The notes under the pieces are model-generated. The model did not search any database, had not been told where the DNA came from, and saw only the letters and a list, made by a program, of their open reading frames with translations. Both the position numbers and the translations under genes were made by a program. This document shows positions 23,924-33,336 of a DNA stretch of 39,482 nucleotides, piece by piece. The stretch's first letter is position 1, and each line of letters opens with the position of its first letter. This DNA is from Pseudonocardia sulfidoxydans NBRC 16205 (lineage in GTDB: Bacteria; Actinomycetota; Actinomycetes; Mycobacteriales; Pseudonocardiaceae). The stretch is from NCBI RefSeq assembly GCF_007989085.1, contig NZ_BJVJ01000056.1, positions 1 through 39,482 of the forward strand, given 5' to 3'.

Positions 23924-24619
23924 TCACGACAGGCCGAGGTTCGCCATCCGCTTGCCGTGGTTGGACTGGACGCGCTTGATGAGCGCCGCGATGCCGGCGA
24001 GGTCGCCGGAGCCGCGGACGATGAAGTCGGCCAGTTCGTCCCGCTCGGCGACGATGTGCTGGGCCTGGGTGACGGCCTCGCCGAGCAGCCGCCGGCCCCA
24101 CAGCGCGAGCCGGTCGCGGACCTGCCGGTTCTGCGCGCAGGCGGCTTTGACCTCGCGTTCGGCGAACGCGCTGTGCCCGGTGTCCGCGAGGACGCGCTGG
24201 ACCAGCTCGCTCGTGCGCGGGTCGACCCAGCCGGCGACCTCGCGGTAGAAGTCGGCGGCCAGCCCGTCGCCGACATAGGCCTTGACCAGCGACTCCAGCC
24301 AGGTGCGGGGCGCGGTCGTCGCGTTGTAGGAGTCGAACGGGACGACGAACGGCGCCATCGCGTCCTCGACGGGCACGCCGTGGCCGACGAGGTACTCCTC
24401 GAGCAGCTTGTAGTGGCCCATCTCGGCGGCGGCCATGGCCGACAGCGCGGCACGACCCCCGAGGGTGGGCGCGGACCGGGCGTCCTCGGCGAGCCGGTCG
24501 AACGCCGACAGCTCCCCGTAGGCCAGGACCCCGAGGAGGTCGACCGTGGCCTGGGGAGGTCGCGCCCCGGATGCGTCGACCGGAGCGTCGCCCGGCGCGT
24601 CCGCCGTCTCACCCACCAT
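23924..24619 (-). CDS. ferritin-like protein, MiaE_2 type
   Basis: A 231-residue helical ferritin-fold protein. Candidate metal ligands are Glu36 (YGELSAF) and ExxH in AAAEMGHY (Glu66, His69), with further Glu residues in DFYREVAGW and the FAEREVKAA region of the second pair of helices. It corresponds to the Rv3210c-type proteins grouped with tRNA-2-methylthio-N6-isopentenyladenosine hydroxylase-like proteins (MiaE_2). The true substrate is not established. It is divergent from rhlE. The ATG at 24619 has only a weak upstream AGGG. Confidence 0.8.
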   Translation of the reverse strand: MVGETADAPGDAPVDASGARPPQATVDLLGVLAYGELSAFDRLAEDARSAPTLGGRAALSAMAAAEMGHYKLLEEYLVGHGVPVEDAMAPFVVPFDSYNATTAPRTWLESLVKAYVGDGLAADFYREVAGWVDPRTSELVQRVLADTGHSAFAEREVKAACAQNRQVRDRLALWGRRLLGEAVTQAQHIVAERDELADFIVRGSGDLAGIAALIKRVQSNHGKRMANLGLS

Positions 24620-24938
24620 GGTCGCCAACCCTAGTGTCCGCGGTCCGTGCCCGGTGCGGCCGCGCAGGCAGCGGTGAGGCTCACGTCGTCGTCGGCGTGT
24701 CCGCGCTCGTGGTGACGGGGTGCGAGCAGGTATGATGTGGCCAGCGCAGCGCCCTGCACGACGTTCCAGACCTTTTCCCGGGTGCGCGCCCGACCCGGCG
24801 GAGCCGACTTTCACGGAGCCGACCCGTCGAACGACATGGTGCGTGCAGCGCCTCGTCCGGTTCTCCCGCCCGAGCGTCCCCGACGCCGGTGGTCGACGAA
24901 CCGAGAACGGCTCCTGTGCGCGGAGAGAGGCGATCCCC
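24620..24938 (+). promoter_or_regulatory. rhlE promoter region and ~200-base leader
   Basis: A TATGAT -10 box lies at 24731-24736, which would start transcription near 24743 and leave a leader of about 195 bases before the helicase coding region. In the helicase frame, codons in 24720-24938 often end in A or T (CGA, GCA, AGA, TTT), unlike the gene that follows, which argues that this stretch is untranslated. Long leaders are common for cold-inducible or autoregulated RNA helicases. A clear ribosome site, GGAGAGAGG, ends at 24930. Confidence 0.55.
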
Positions 24939-26666
<1,728 letters not shown>

Positions 26667-26672
26667 CGGTCG

Positions 26673-26678
26673 TAGTCT
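26673..26678 (+). promoter_or_regulatory. -10 box (TAGTCT), leaderless
   Basis: TAGTCT, then 6 bases, then the GTG of the PQQ-like gene. Confidence 0.4.
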
Positions 26679-26684
26679 CCCGGG

Positions 26685-27935
26685 GTGCTGCGCGCTCGGA
26701 GCTCGGTCCGCCCGGAGAGGTGGCGTCGCGCCGACGTGGTGGTGGCCGTCGTCCTGGCGGTCGCCCTCGTCGCGGGCGGCGTCCTGTTCTGGCGGACGAG
26801 CGCGGCCGCGACGACCCGGTCGGTGACCGCGCCCACCGGGTCGTTCCCGCCGCCGCCGCTGTCGCAGACGTCCCCGCCCGCGGCGTTCGCCGAGACGTGG
26901 CGGGCAGCGAGCCAGGGCACCCCGGTGCCGCTCGTCGCCGGCCCGGCCGTCGTCACGGCGGCCGACGGTGAGGTGGCGGGCCGCGACGCGGCCACGGGCG
27001 ACATCCACTGGAGCTACACCCGCGACGACACGATCTGCACCGCCGCGACCGGGTTCGGGCAGGTCATGGCCCTGTACCGCAACGGGTCGGGCGACGCGTG
27101 CAGCGAGCTGACGGTGCTGGTGCCGGCGACGGGCGCGCGCCGCGTCTACAGCAACCCGAAGGCGCTGCCCGGCACGCGGCTGCTCGACTCGGGCACCCTC
27201 GTCGCGCTCACCGGGTCGCGCTACCTGCAGGTCCTGCGGTCCGACCTGGTGAAGACGACGGAGTTCGGCACCGTCGACACCCCCGACCAGCCGGGCCGCC
27301 AGCCCTACCCCGACTGCTCGCTCGACTCGTTCGCGATCACGCAGGGCCGGCTCGCGATCCTCGAACGCTGCCCCGGGGAGGACCAGGACCGGCTGACGGT
27401 CATCGCCCCCGACGGCGGGTCCGACGCGACGTCGCCCGAGGTGGTGTTCTCGGCGTTGCAGCCCGGCGCGCACGGCCAGGTGGTCGCGGCGGCGGGCGAC
27501 CGGGTGGCCGTCGCCCGGCCCGGCCCGGCCCGGCTGGAGGTCGTCGACGGGCAGGGTGGGGTGCTGTCGGCGACGCCGCTCGCCGTGCCGGACGCCGACC
27601 TGGCCGCGCCTCCCCCGGGCGGGGTGGCGGCGACGACGTCGGACGACCGGCGCATCTACTGGTGGACGGGGTCGGCGACGGTCGCGCTCGGCCGGGCCGA
27701 CCTGCAGCCCGTCTGGACGTTGCCGGGCACCCAGGGCCCGGGTGTGCGCTACGGCGACGCGGTTCTCGTGCCGGTGCCGGGCGGGCTGGCGGTGGTCGAC
27801 CCGGTCACCGGCGCGGTGCCCCGGACGATCGCCGTCGACCGTGGTGGGTTCGCGGGTGCGGTGCAGCCGGCGGTGGCGGGGTCGGTGCTGCTGGAACAGC
27901 GCGGCCCGGACCTGGTGGCGCTGCGCCCGGCCTGA
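26685..27935 (+). CDS. membrane-anchored PQQ/beta-propeller-like protein (Rv3212 type)
   Basis: A 416-residue protein with one N-terminal transmembrane helix (about 17-38, VVVAVVLAVALVAGGVLFW), a short Pro-rich linker and a large outside domain made of repeated beta-strand units such as VAGRDAATGDIHWSY, VPATGARRV and VVDPVTGAVPRTIAVD, as in PQQ-type propellers. It corresponds by position to Rv3212 of M. tuberculosis, next to rhlE. Cysteine pairs (DTICTA ... GDACSE; PDCSLD ... ERCPGE) may form disulfides. The function is unknown; no quinoprotein catalytic residues are evident. Confidence 0.8.
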   Translation: MLRARSSVRPERWRRADVVVAVVLAVALVAGGVLFWRTSAAATTRSVTAPTGSFPPPPLSQTSPPAAFAETWRAASQGTPVPLVAGPAVVTAADGEVAGRDAATGDIHWSYTRDDTICTAATGFGQVMALYRNGSGDACSELTVLVPATGARRVYSNPKALPGTRLLDSGTLVALTGSRYLQVLRSDLVKTTEFGTVDTPDQPGRQPYPDCSLDSFAITQGRLAILERCPGEDQDRLTVIAPDGGSDATSPEVVFSALQPGAHGQVVAAAGDRVAVARPGPARLEVVDGQGGVLSATPLAVPDADLAAPPPGGVAATTSDDRRIYWWTGSATVALGRADLQPVWTLPGTQGPGVRYGDAVLVPVPGGLAVVDPVTGAVPRTIAVDRGGFAGAVQPAVAGSVLLEQRGPDLVALRPA

Positions 27936-27945
27936 CCCTGTGTCG

Positions 27946-28008
27946 CGCCGAGTTCGACAGGAGACTGGTCCCGACCATGATCGAACCAGTCCGGTGTCGA
28001 GCTCGGCG
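27946..28008. repeat. imperfect 24-base-arm palindrome between convergent genes
   Basis: Arms at 27946-27969 and 27985-28008 match at 20 of 24 positions around a 15-base loop. It lies between the PQQ-like gene and a convergent minus-strand gene, so it may be a bidirectional terminator or a fourth mobile palindrome family. Confidence 0.65.
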
Positions 28009-28044
28009 GCGTTCTCGGGGCCGCGCCTGCCAGGCCGGTCGGAG

Positions 28045-28332
28045 TCAGAAGAGCCAGTAGCCGCACAGCACGACGATCGCCAGCGCCAGGATGCCGAGCG
28101 AGCAGAGCGTTGCGACGCCGTCGCGGCGTCGGTCGGCCACCACCTGGGCGACGACGGCGGCCACCGCGGCGAGGCCGTGCCCGACGAGCATCCCGGTCCC
28201 CGGCCCGGCCGAGCCGGTGCGGGTGGTGAGCGTCCAGCCGACGAGCAGCACCACGAAAAGGGCGACGAGCCCACCCGCCGCGATGCCGGACAGGCCGCGC
28301 AGGAACCGCCCCGAGGTAGCCGGGCGGGTCAT
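28045..28332 (-). CDS. small three-helix membrane protein
   Basis: A 95-residue protein with three hydrophobic segments (about 16-32, 48-63, 74-94) and short basic connectors (VADRRRDG). No family is recognised. The ATG overlaps the stop of the nuclease gene before it (ATGA), so it is expressed with that gene. It could be a simple membrane partner or an unrelated passenger. Confidence 0.7.
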   Translation of the reverse strand: MTRPATSGRFLRGLSGIAAGGLVALFVVLLVGWTLTTRTGSAGPGTGMLVGHGLAAVAAVVAQVVADRRRDGVATLCSLGILALAIVVLCGYWLF

Positions 28333-29213
28333 GAGGCACCTGGCGGGTCACGCAGGAACGCCCACGGCTGCGCGGCGGGGGCGGCGGCGCGGCCCTCGGG
28401 GCAGTGCCGGCGCACGTCGCAGGTGGTGCAGCCCGGCGAGGTGCGGGGCGGGAACAGCGCGTCCGGGTCACCGCCGCCGGCGAGGGCCTCGGCGGCGTCG
28501 TCGGCCTCCGTCGCCAGCGTGTGGGCCCGGTCGAGGTGGGCGCCGAAAGTGGCGGCGTCGTGCTCGAAGACGGCGACGTGGCCCGTCGGCACGTGGTGGA
28601 GCTCGACGCGGCGGCAGGGCCGGTGCAGGGCCGCGCCGGTGGCGGCGGCGTAGAGGGCGAGCGCGCGGGAGTCGCGGGCGTCGTCGTCGGTGGGGACGTG
28701 CCTGCCGGTCTTGTAGTCGACGACGACGGCCTCGCCGCCGCGGGTGTCGATGCGGTCGACCCGCCCCTCGGCGACGAGCCGCCGCTCCCCCGTGCCGACG
28801 GTCTCCGACACCCAGCGTTCGACGCCCGCAGGGGCGGCCGTGGGGTCGTCGAGCTCGTGGTCGGCGGTGTACGCGGCGAGCCAGCCGCGGGCGGCGGCCC
28901 GGTAGCGGTCGGACTGGGCGCGGTCGCGGTAGCCCTCGGCCGACCAGTTGCGGTCGAGCAGCGCCTGCGCGGCGTCGGGGGTGCGGGCGCGGGCGGGCAG
29001 GTCGAACAGGGCCCGCAGTGCGAGGTGGACGACGGCGCCGAGGGTGTGGTGGGCCCATGCGCCGCCGCGGGTGGGTGCGGGCCGGTCGAGGTAGGCCATC
29101 CGGAACCGGCGTGGGCAGCTCTCCCAGTTCGCGAGCCGGGCGGGGGTGGCGCGGGGCAGGGGGCGGACGTCGACGCCGAGGTCGAACCCGAGCTGCCCGG
29201 TGTCCGCACCCAT
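28329..29213 (-). CDS. RecB-family PD-(D/E)XK nuclease with four-Cys Fe-S cluster
   Basis: A 294-residue stand-alone RecB/Cas4-type nuclease. Motifs: SCPRRFRMAYL near the N-terminus (first cluster Cys), GAVVHLALR, the catalytic core GRVDRID ... AVVVDYKTG (Asp and Asp-x-Lys) and the C-terminal triplet CTTCDVRRHC. One N-terminal plus three C-terminal cysteines are the arrangement of AddB/Cas4-type [4Fe-4S] nucleases. It probably acts in DNA repair as an exonuclease. The ATG at 29213 is preferred over GTG 29279, which would overlap the upstream gene, because TACCGT lies 7 bases before it. Confidence 0.85.
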   Translation of the reverse strand: MGADTGQLGFDLGVDVRPLPRATPARLANWESCPRRFRMAYLDRPAPTRGGAWAHHTLGAVVHLALRALFDLPARARTPDAAQALLDRNWSAEGYRDRAQSDRYRAAARGWLAAYTADHELDDPTAAPAGVERWVSETVGTGERRLVAEGRVDRIDTRGGEAVVVDYKTGRHVPTDDDARDSRALALYAAATGAALHRPCRRVELHHVPTGHVAVFEHDAATFGAHLDRAHTLATEADDAAEALAGGGDPDALFPPRTSPGCTTCDVRRHCPEGRAAAPAAQPWAFLRDPPGAS

Positions 29214-29220
29214 GCGCGCC

Positions 29221-29226
29221 ACGGTA
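29221..29226 (-). promoter_or_regulatory. -10 box (TACCGT) of the nuclease gene, leaderless
   Basis: TACCGT on the minus strand with 7 bases to the ATG at 29213. Confidence 0.4.
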
Positions 29227-29256
29227 GCGCGGGGGTCGTGTCCGCCCGTGAGCACG

Positions 29257-30120
29257 TCAGCCCGTGAGCACCTCGACACCGTCCGCCTTCGCGACGAGGG
29301 CCTCGAACTGCTCGGGGTCGGTGGTCTCGGCGGCGATCGGGATCGTCTTGTTGGTGCCGTGGTAGTCGCTGGACCCGGTCATGACCAGCCCGGTCTCGGC
29401 GGCGAGGCCGCGCAGCAGGGCGCGGTCGTCGGGGGCGTGGTCGCGGTGGTCGACCTCGACACCGGTGAGCCCGGCCGCGGCCAGGTCCGCGATGACGGAC
29501 GGTTCGACGACCCGGCCCCGCTTGCGCGCCAACGGGTGCGCGAAGACGCTGACCCCGCCCGCGTCGGCGATCATCTCGACGGCCCGCGTGACCGGGGTGT
29601 CGGCCTTGGGCACGTAGAACGGGCTTCCGGTGTAGAGGAGCTCGGCGAAGGCCTGGTCGACCGACCCGACGACCCCCGCCGCGACGAGCGCCCGCGCGAG
29701 ATGCGGCCGGCCCGCCGTCGCACCCGCGGGCAGGAACGAGAACACCTTCTCGGTGTCGACGGGATAGCCCGCGTCGGCCATCTTCGCCGTCATGGCGCGC
29801 AACCGCTCGACGCGCTCGCCGCGCAGCCGTTCCTGTTCCGCGGCGATCGCGGGATGGGCGGGGTCGAACAGGTAGCCCAGCAGGTGCACCGACACCCGGC
29901 CGCCGCGCCCGTCGTCGGACACGCAGGAGAACTCCGCGCCGCGGACCAGCCGCATACCCGTGGGCAGTACGGCGGCGGCGCGGTCCCAGCCACCCGTCGT
30001 GTCGTGGTCGGTGAGGGCCAGGACGTCGACGCCGGCGGCCGCGGCCGTCGCGACCAGCTCCTCGGGTGTGTCGGTGCCGTCGGAGGTGTTGGTGTGGGAG
30101 TGCAGGTCGATGCGGGGCAC
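29257..30120 (-). CDS. PHP-domain phosphoesterase
   Basis: A 287-residue PHP-family protein. Metal-binding motifs: DLHSHTNTSDG (5-15), LTDHDTTGG, RGAEFSC, FAHPLAR, EVDHRDH and GSSDYHG. It resembles YciV/RNase AM-type 3',5'-nucleoside bisphosphate phosphatases, which act on nucleotides and short RNA, but PHP proteins vary in substrate. The GTG start at 30120 is preceded by TAGCGT at 6 bases, so the transcript is probably leaderless. It ends 43 bases before the nuclease gene in the same direction. Confidence 0.88.
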   Translation of the reverse strand: MPRIDLHSHTNTSDGTDTPEELVATAAAAGVDVLALTDHDTTGGWDRAAAVLPTGMRLVRGAEFSCVSDDGRGGRVSVHLLGYLFDPAHPAIAAEQERLRGERVERLRAMTAKMADAGYPVDTEKVFSFLPAGATAGRPHLARALVAAGVVGSVDQAFAELLYTGSPFYVPKADTPVTRAVEMIADAGGVSVFAHPLARKRGRVVEPSVIADLAAAGLTGVEVDHRDHAPDDRALLRGLAAETGLVMTGSSDYHGTNKTIPIAAETTDPEQFEALVAKADGVEVLTG

Positions 30121-30126
30121 CGCCCG

Positions 30127-30132
30127 ACGCTA
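30127..30132 (-). promoter_or_regulatory. -10 box (TAGCGT) of the PHP gene, leaderless
   Basis: TAGCGT on the minus strand with 6 bases to the GTG at 30120. Confidence 0.45.
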
Positions 30133-30176
30133 TCCCGCGCTCGTCCCCGACGTCCCCGCCGCTCGGCCGGGACCGG

Positions 30177-30713
30177 TCAGCGACGCCACCGCGGCTTGGA
30201 CAGCATGCCCGTCGCGCGGGTCTTGCCCTTCTCCCCGAAGACGAGCTCGGAGAGGGCCTCGTAGATCTCCTCGGGCCGCGGCATGTAGTCGATCTTGTTG
30301 AGCGCCTGGATCTGGCCGGCGGACTCGACGACCATCGTCCCGTAGCCCAGGGTGCGGCCCGCGAGCGTGCGCCGGAACGTCAGGTCGGTGACCTTGCCCA
30401 GCGGCATCATGCCGACGTTGTGGACGATGATCCCCTGCGCCAGCATCACACGCTTGTCGGTGATGACGATCCGCTCGATCCACCACAGCATCGTGAGCAC
30501 CGTGAAGCGCAGCAGCGCCACCAGCGACAGGTAGAACGTCAGGTTGTCGAGGATGACGCTCTTCGGGACGTTGACCTGGATGACGATCATCAGGGCCAGG
30601 AACAGCCCCGTCTGCAGGATGTGCTTGCTCATCACCGCCCAGTGCTGGCGCACACGGATGACCCGCCGCTCCGTGGGGAGCAGGTACTCGTCGATCTCCC
30701 GGGGCGCGAGCAC
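30177..30713 (-). CDS. bacterial PH-domain (bPH_2/YdbS-like) membrane protein
   Basis: A 178-residue protein with two transmembrane helices (about 34-47 and 60-77) followed by a PH-like domain with the hallmark phrase WWIERIVITDKRVMLAQGII and, later, MPLGKVTDLTFRRTLAGRTLGYGTMVVESAG. Such proteins are common in actinobacteria and uncharacterised. It begins 4 bases after the stop of a tiny hydrophobic protein gene, suggesting a two-gene unit. The GTG start is used; no strong ribosome site is visible, consistent with coupling. Confidence 0.82.
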   Translation of the reverse strand: MLAPREIDEYLLPTERRVIRVRQHWAVMSKHILQTGLFLALMIVIQVNVPKSVILDNLTFYLSLVALLRFTVLTMLWWIERIVITDKRVMLAQGIIVHNVGMMPLGKVTDLTFRRTLAGRTLGYGTMVVESAGQIQALNKIDYMPRPEEIYEALSELVFGEKGKTRATGMLSKPRWRR

Positions 30714-30717
30714 GGGA

Positions 30718-30885
30718 TCAGAACAGCTGCTGGAAGAAGGAGATGACCGAGGTCGCCGCGTTGCTGAGGATGCTGCCGAGGTTCGACAGGAAGCCTGCCG
30801 CCCCCGACGGCGACGTGATGATGAAGAAGATCACAAGAGCGATGGCGAGGATGCCGACGATCTTCTTGACGTTCACCAGTACCAC
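30718..30885 (-). CDS. tiny hydrophobic membrane protein
   Basis: A 55-residue protein (52 if the second GTG at 30876 is the start): a basic N-terminus (NVKK), one strongly hydrophobic helix (IVGILAIALVIFFIIT), then a Gly/Ser/Phe-rich amphipathic stretch ending ISFFQQLF. It is compact and has coding-like codon use throughout. It lies 4 bases before the PH-domain gene on the same strand. No family is named; similar small proteins are often next to PH-domain genes in actinobacteria. Confidence 0.65.
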   Translation of the reverse strand: MVLVNVKKIVGILAIALVIFFIITSPSGAAGFLSNLGSILSNAATSVISFFQQLF

Positions 30886-30964
30886 CGTTCCGGCACGAGT
30901 TGCGCTGACCTGATCATTTGTACCGGCGCCTCGGGCTGTGAGGTACCGGCCACAAAGGGCAGCG

Positions 30965-30970
30965 TACCGT
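30965..30970 (+). promoter_or_regulatory. -10 box (TACCGT) of the NUDIX gene
   Basis: TACCGT with 8 bases to the ATG at 30979; no ribosome site, so the transcript is probably leaderless. Confidence 0.35.
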
Positions 30971-30978
30971 TCCATTCG

Positions 30979-31380
30979 ATGACCGAACGTAGCCGACACG
31001 TGCCCTGTGTGGGTGCAATCGTCCATGACACCGATGGCCGATTGCTCCTCGTCAAACGGGCCAACGAGCCCGGTGCCGGGCTGTGGTCGGTGCCGGGCGG
31101 CCACGTCGAGGCGGGCGAGACCGACACGGAAGCGCTGGTCAGGGAGCTGGCCGAGGAGACCGGGCTCGTGGTCGAGCCCGGTCCGCTCGTGGGCCGGGTG
31201 GTCCGTGGGCACTACGCCATCGCGGACTACTCCGCCCGTGCGGTCGGCGGCACCCTGCGCGCCGGCGACGACGCCGCCGACGTCCGCTGGGTCGACGCCA
31301 CCGAGTACGCGGCGCTGCCGCTCGTCGACGGGTTGACCGAGACGCTGGCCGGCTGGGGCGTGCTGCCCGCTCAGACCTGA
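30979..31380 (+). CDS. NUDIX hydrolase (MutT-like)
   Basis: A 133-residue NUDIX protein with a complete Nudix box: Gly41, Glu47, Arg55-Glu56-Leu57 and Glu59-Glu60 followed by TGL. Before it, LLLVKRANEPGAGLWSVPGG is the usual entry strand. Such enzymes cleave nucleoside diphosphate derivatives, including oxidised nucleotides. It overlaps the convergent MaoC gene by 10 bases at the 3' end. The specific substrate is unknown. Confidence 0.9.
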   Translation: MTERSRHVPCVGAIVHDTDGRLLLVKRANEPGAGLWSVPGGHVEAGETDTEALVRELAEETGLVVEPGPLVGRVVRGHYAIADYSARAVGGTLRAGDDAADVRWVDATEYAALPLVDGLTETLAGWGVLPAQT

Positions 31381-31874
31381 GGCGTCGGGCGGCCCGGCTG
31401 CTCGCCGCCACGGGTCTCGCCGTACTTGCGCTTCGGGACCATCACCTTGCGCCGGAACGTGCACACGACGGTGCCGTCCTGCTTGTAGCCGATCGTCTCG
31501 ACGTACACGACGCCCCGGTCGTCCTTCGACTTCGACTCGGTCTTGTCGAGGACGCGGGTCTCGCCGTAGATGGTGTCGCCGTGGAACGTCGGCTTGGTGT
31601 GCTTGAGCGACTCGACCTCGAGGTTGGCGATCGCCTTCCCCGAGACGTCGGCCACCGACATGCCCAGCAGCAGCGAGTACACGTAGTTGCCGACGACGAC
31701 GTTCTTGCCGAAGTCGGTCGTCTCCTCCGCGTAGTTCACGTCCATGTGGAGCGGGTGGTGGTTCATCGTGATGAGGCAGAACAGGTGGTCGTCGTACTCC
31801 GTGACCGTTTTGCCCGGCCAGTGCTTGTAGACCGCCCCGACCTCGAATTCCTCGAAGTACCGACCGAACTGCAA
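31371..31874 (-). CDS. MaoC-like dehydratase (hot-dog fold)
   Basis: A 167-residue MaoC/R-hydratase-like protein: FEEFEVGAVYKH, TVTEYDDHLFCLITMNHHPLHMDVNYAE and KPTFHGDTIYGETRVLDKTESKS are the typical blocks, with Asp/His of DDHLF..NHHPLH in the catalytic position. It resembles Rv2499c-type proteins of mycobacteria and mesaconyl/enoyl-CoA hydratases. The start is a TTG, supported by a strong ribosome site, GGAGGCGGGG, ending 4 bases upstream; no ATG or GTG competes. It is convergent with the NUDIX gene (10-base overlap). Confidence 0.88.
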   Translation of the reverse strand: MQFGRYFEEFEVGAVYKHWPGKTVTEYDDHLFCLITMNHHPLHMDVNYAEETTDFGKNVVVGNYVYSLLLGMSVADVSGKAIANLEVESLKHTKPTFHGDTIYGETRVLDKTESKSKDDRGVVYVETIGYKQDGTVVCTFRRKVMVPKRKYGETRGGEQPGRPTPQV

Positions 31875-32178
31875 CGTCCCCGCCTCCAGTGCCGAGTAAC
31901 AAGGTGGACGGGTAATCTAACTCGCGGAACAGCGCTGGTCCGGCCCTCGGCCGGCCGCTTTCGTCACACATGCGGAGCAGCGGGGAGGAGGTGGGCGCGG
32001 TGCCGACGGCACCCGGTTGTAGTAGTTGCCGCGTCCCCGTGGACAGGCGCTCGCAGGTCGGCTGAGCCGGCCACGGCCGCCCGACTGGGACGCGAGTCAC
32101 GTCGTGTCCCGTGCAGGGCCCGCCCGTCGACGATCGACGGCGACACCGCCCTGCGCCTCGCCAGGCCTGGAGGTTCCC
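31875..32178. other. 304-base divergent intergenic region, MaoC / CorA
   Basis: It holds both promoters. A TTAGATTACC stretch near 31910 on the minus strand is a candidate -10 area for MaoC. On the plus side a CCGGCC-CTC-GGCCGG hairpin (31940-31954) and several GC-rich inverted repeats precede corA. I compared it with the M-box Mg2+ riboswitch known before magnesium transporters and did not find its conserved core. Confidence 0.45.
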
Positions 32179-33282
32179 ATGCCGCCGCTGTCCTCGATCC
32201 GCCCCGTGATCCGTGCGAGCGCCCGCAACCGGCTGGGCGGCAGGCTGCCGACGACGCTGCCCAAGAAGCTGCGGGTCCCCATGTCGGCCTACGTCGTCGA
32301 CTGCGCGGTGTACGTCGACGGCACGCGGGTCGAGGGCCGGTGGGCGCACGACGCCGCCATCGACGAGGTCCGCCGCCGCGGTGAGGGCTTCGTCTGGATC
32401 GGCCTGCACGAGCCGTCCGACGAGCAGATCAACGGTATCGCCGAGACCTTCGGCCTCCACGAGCTCGCCGTCGAGGACGCGGTCAACGCCCACCAGCGGC
32501 CCAAGCTCGAACGCTACGACGACACGTTGTTCATGGTGCTCAAGACGGTCTGCTACGTCGGGCACGCCGAGCCCACCACCGCCAACGAGCTCGTCGAGAC
32601 CGGCGAGGTCATGGTCTTCGTGGGCCGCGACTTCGTCATCACCGTCCGCCACGGCCGCCACTCCGGGCTGCGCGACGTGCGGCACAAGCTGGAGGCCGAC
32701 CCCGAGCAGCTCGCCCTCGGCCCGGCGTCGGTGCTGCACGCCATCACCGACCACGTCGTCGACGCCTACCTCGAGGTCACCGAAGCCATCGAGGACGACA
32801 TCGACGAGATGGAGGCGGAGGTCTTCACCCCGCGCTCGACGATGGACGCCGAACAGATCTACGTCATGAAGCGCGAGGTCCTCGAGCTCCGCCGCGCAGT
32901 GATGCCGCTGGTCGCGCCCATGCGCAAGCTCACCGAGGGCTACTCGTCGCTCGTGCCGCACGAGGTGCGGTCGTACTTCCGCAACGTCGACGACCACCTG
33001 TCGACGGTCGCCGAACGCGTCGCGGGCTTCAACGAGATCCTGACGACGCTGGTCGACGCCATGCTCGCCCGGATCAGCATGCGGCAGAACAACGACATGC
33101 GGAAGATCACCGCCTACGCCGGCCTGATCTCGGTGCCGACGATGATCGCGGGCATCTACGGCATGAACTTCGACGCGATGCCCGAGCTGCACTGGAACTT
33201 CGGCTACCCGATGGTGATCATCCTGATCGGGCTGATCTGCGGCACGCTCTACCGCAACTTCCGCAAGAACGGCTGGTTGTAG
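32179..33282 (+). CDS. corA: CorA-type magnesium/cobalt transporter
   Basis: A 367-residue CorA-family protein. The N-terminal cytoplasmic alpha/beta domain contains WIGLHEPSDEQI; a long helix follows (VLELRRAVMPLVAPMRKL). Two C-terminal transmembrane helices surround the signature GMN (YGMNFDAMPE) and end in a basic tail (YRNFRKNGWL). It forms a homopentameric divalent cation channel. The ATG at 32179 has TGGAGG 5 bases upstream. The N-terminal 30 residues are basic and variable. Mg2+ uptake is the usual role. Confidence 0.94.
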   Translation: MPPLSSIRPVIRASARNRLGGRLPTTLPKKLRVPMSAYVVDCAVYVDGTRVEGRWAHDAAIDEVRRRGEGFVWIGLHEPSDEQINGIAETFGLHELAVEDAVNAHQRPKLERYDDTLFMVLKTVCYVGHAEPTTANELVETGEVMVFVGRDFVITVRHGRHSGLRDVRHKLEADPEQLALGPASVLHAITDHVVDAYLEVTEAIEDDIDEMEAEVFTPRSTMDAEQIYVMKREVLELRRAVMPLVAPMRKLTEGYSSLVPHEVRSYFRNVDDHLSTVAERVAGFNEILTTLVDAMLARISMRQNNDMRKITAYAGLISVPTMIAGIYGMNFDAMPELHWNFGYPMVIILIGLICGTLYRNFRKNGWL

Positions 33283-33323
33283 GGTCCTGCCTCCGTCGGG
33301 GCGCGCCGCGTGCGGGGCGGCGC

Positions 33324-33329
33324 TAGCCT
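33324..33329 (+). promoter_or_regulatory. -10 box (TAGCCT) of the Rieske gene, leaderless
   Basis: TAGCCT with 7 bases to the GTG at 33337. Confidence 0.5.
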
Positions 33330-33336
33330 CGCGCAG

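Noticed and set aside
28329..28440. Cas4 gene of a CRISPR system
   Set aside because: The nuclease has the same four-Cys architecture, but there are no cas1/cas2 genes or repeats nearby; stand-alone RecB-like nucleases are common in actinobacteria.
31920..32178. Mg2+ riboswitch (M-box) in front of corA
   Set aside because: The conserved core around GGTGAGGCTCC is not found, although GC-rich inverted repeats exist.
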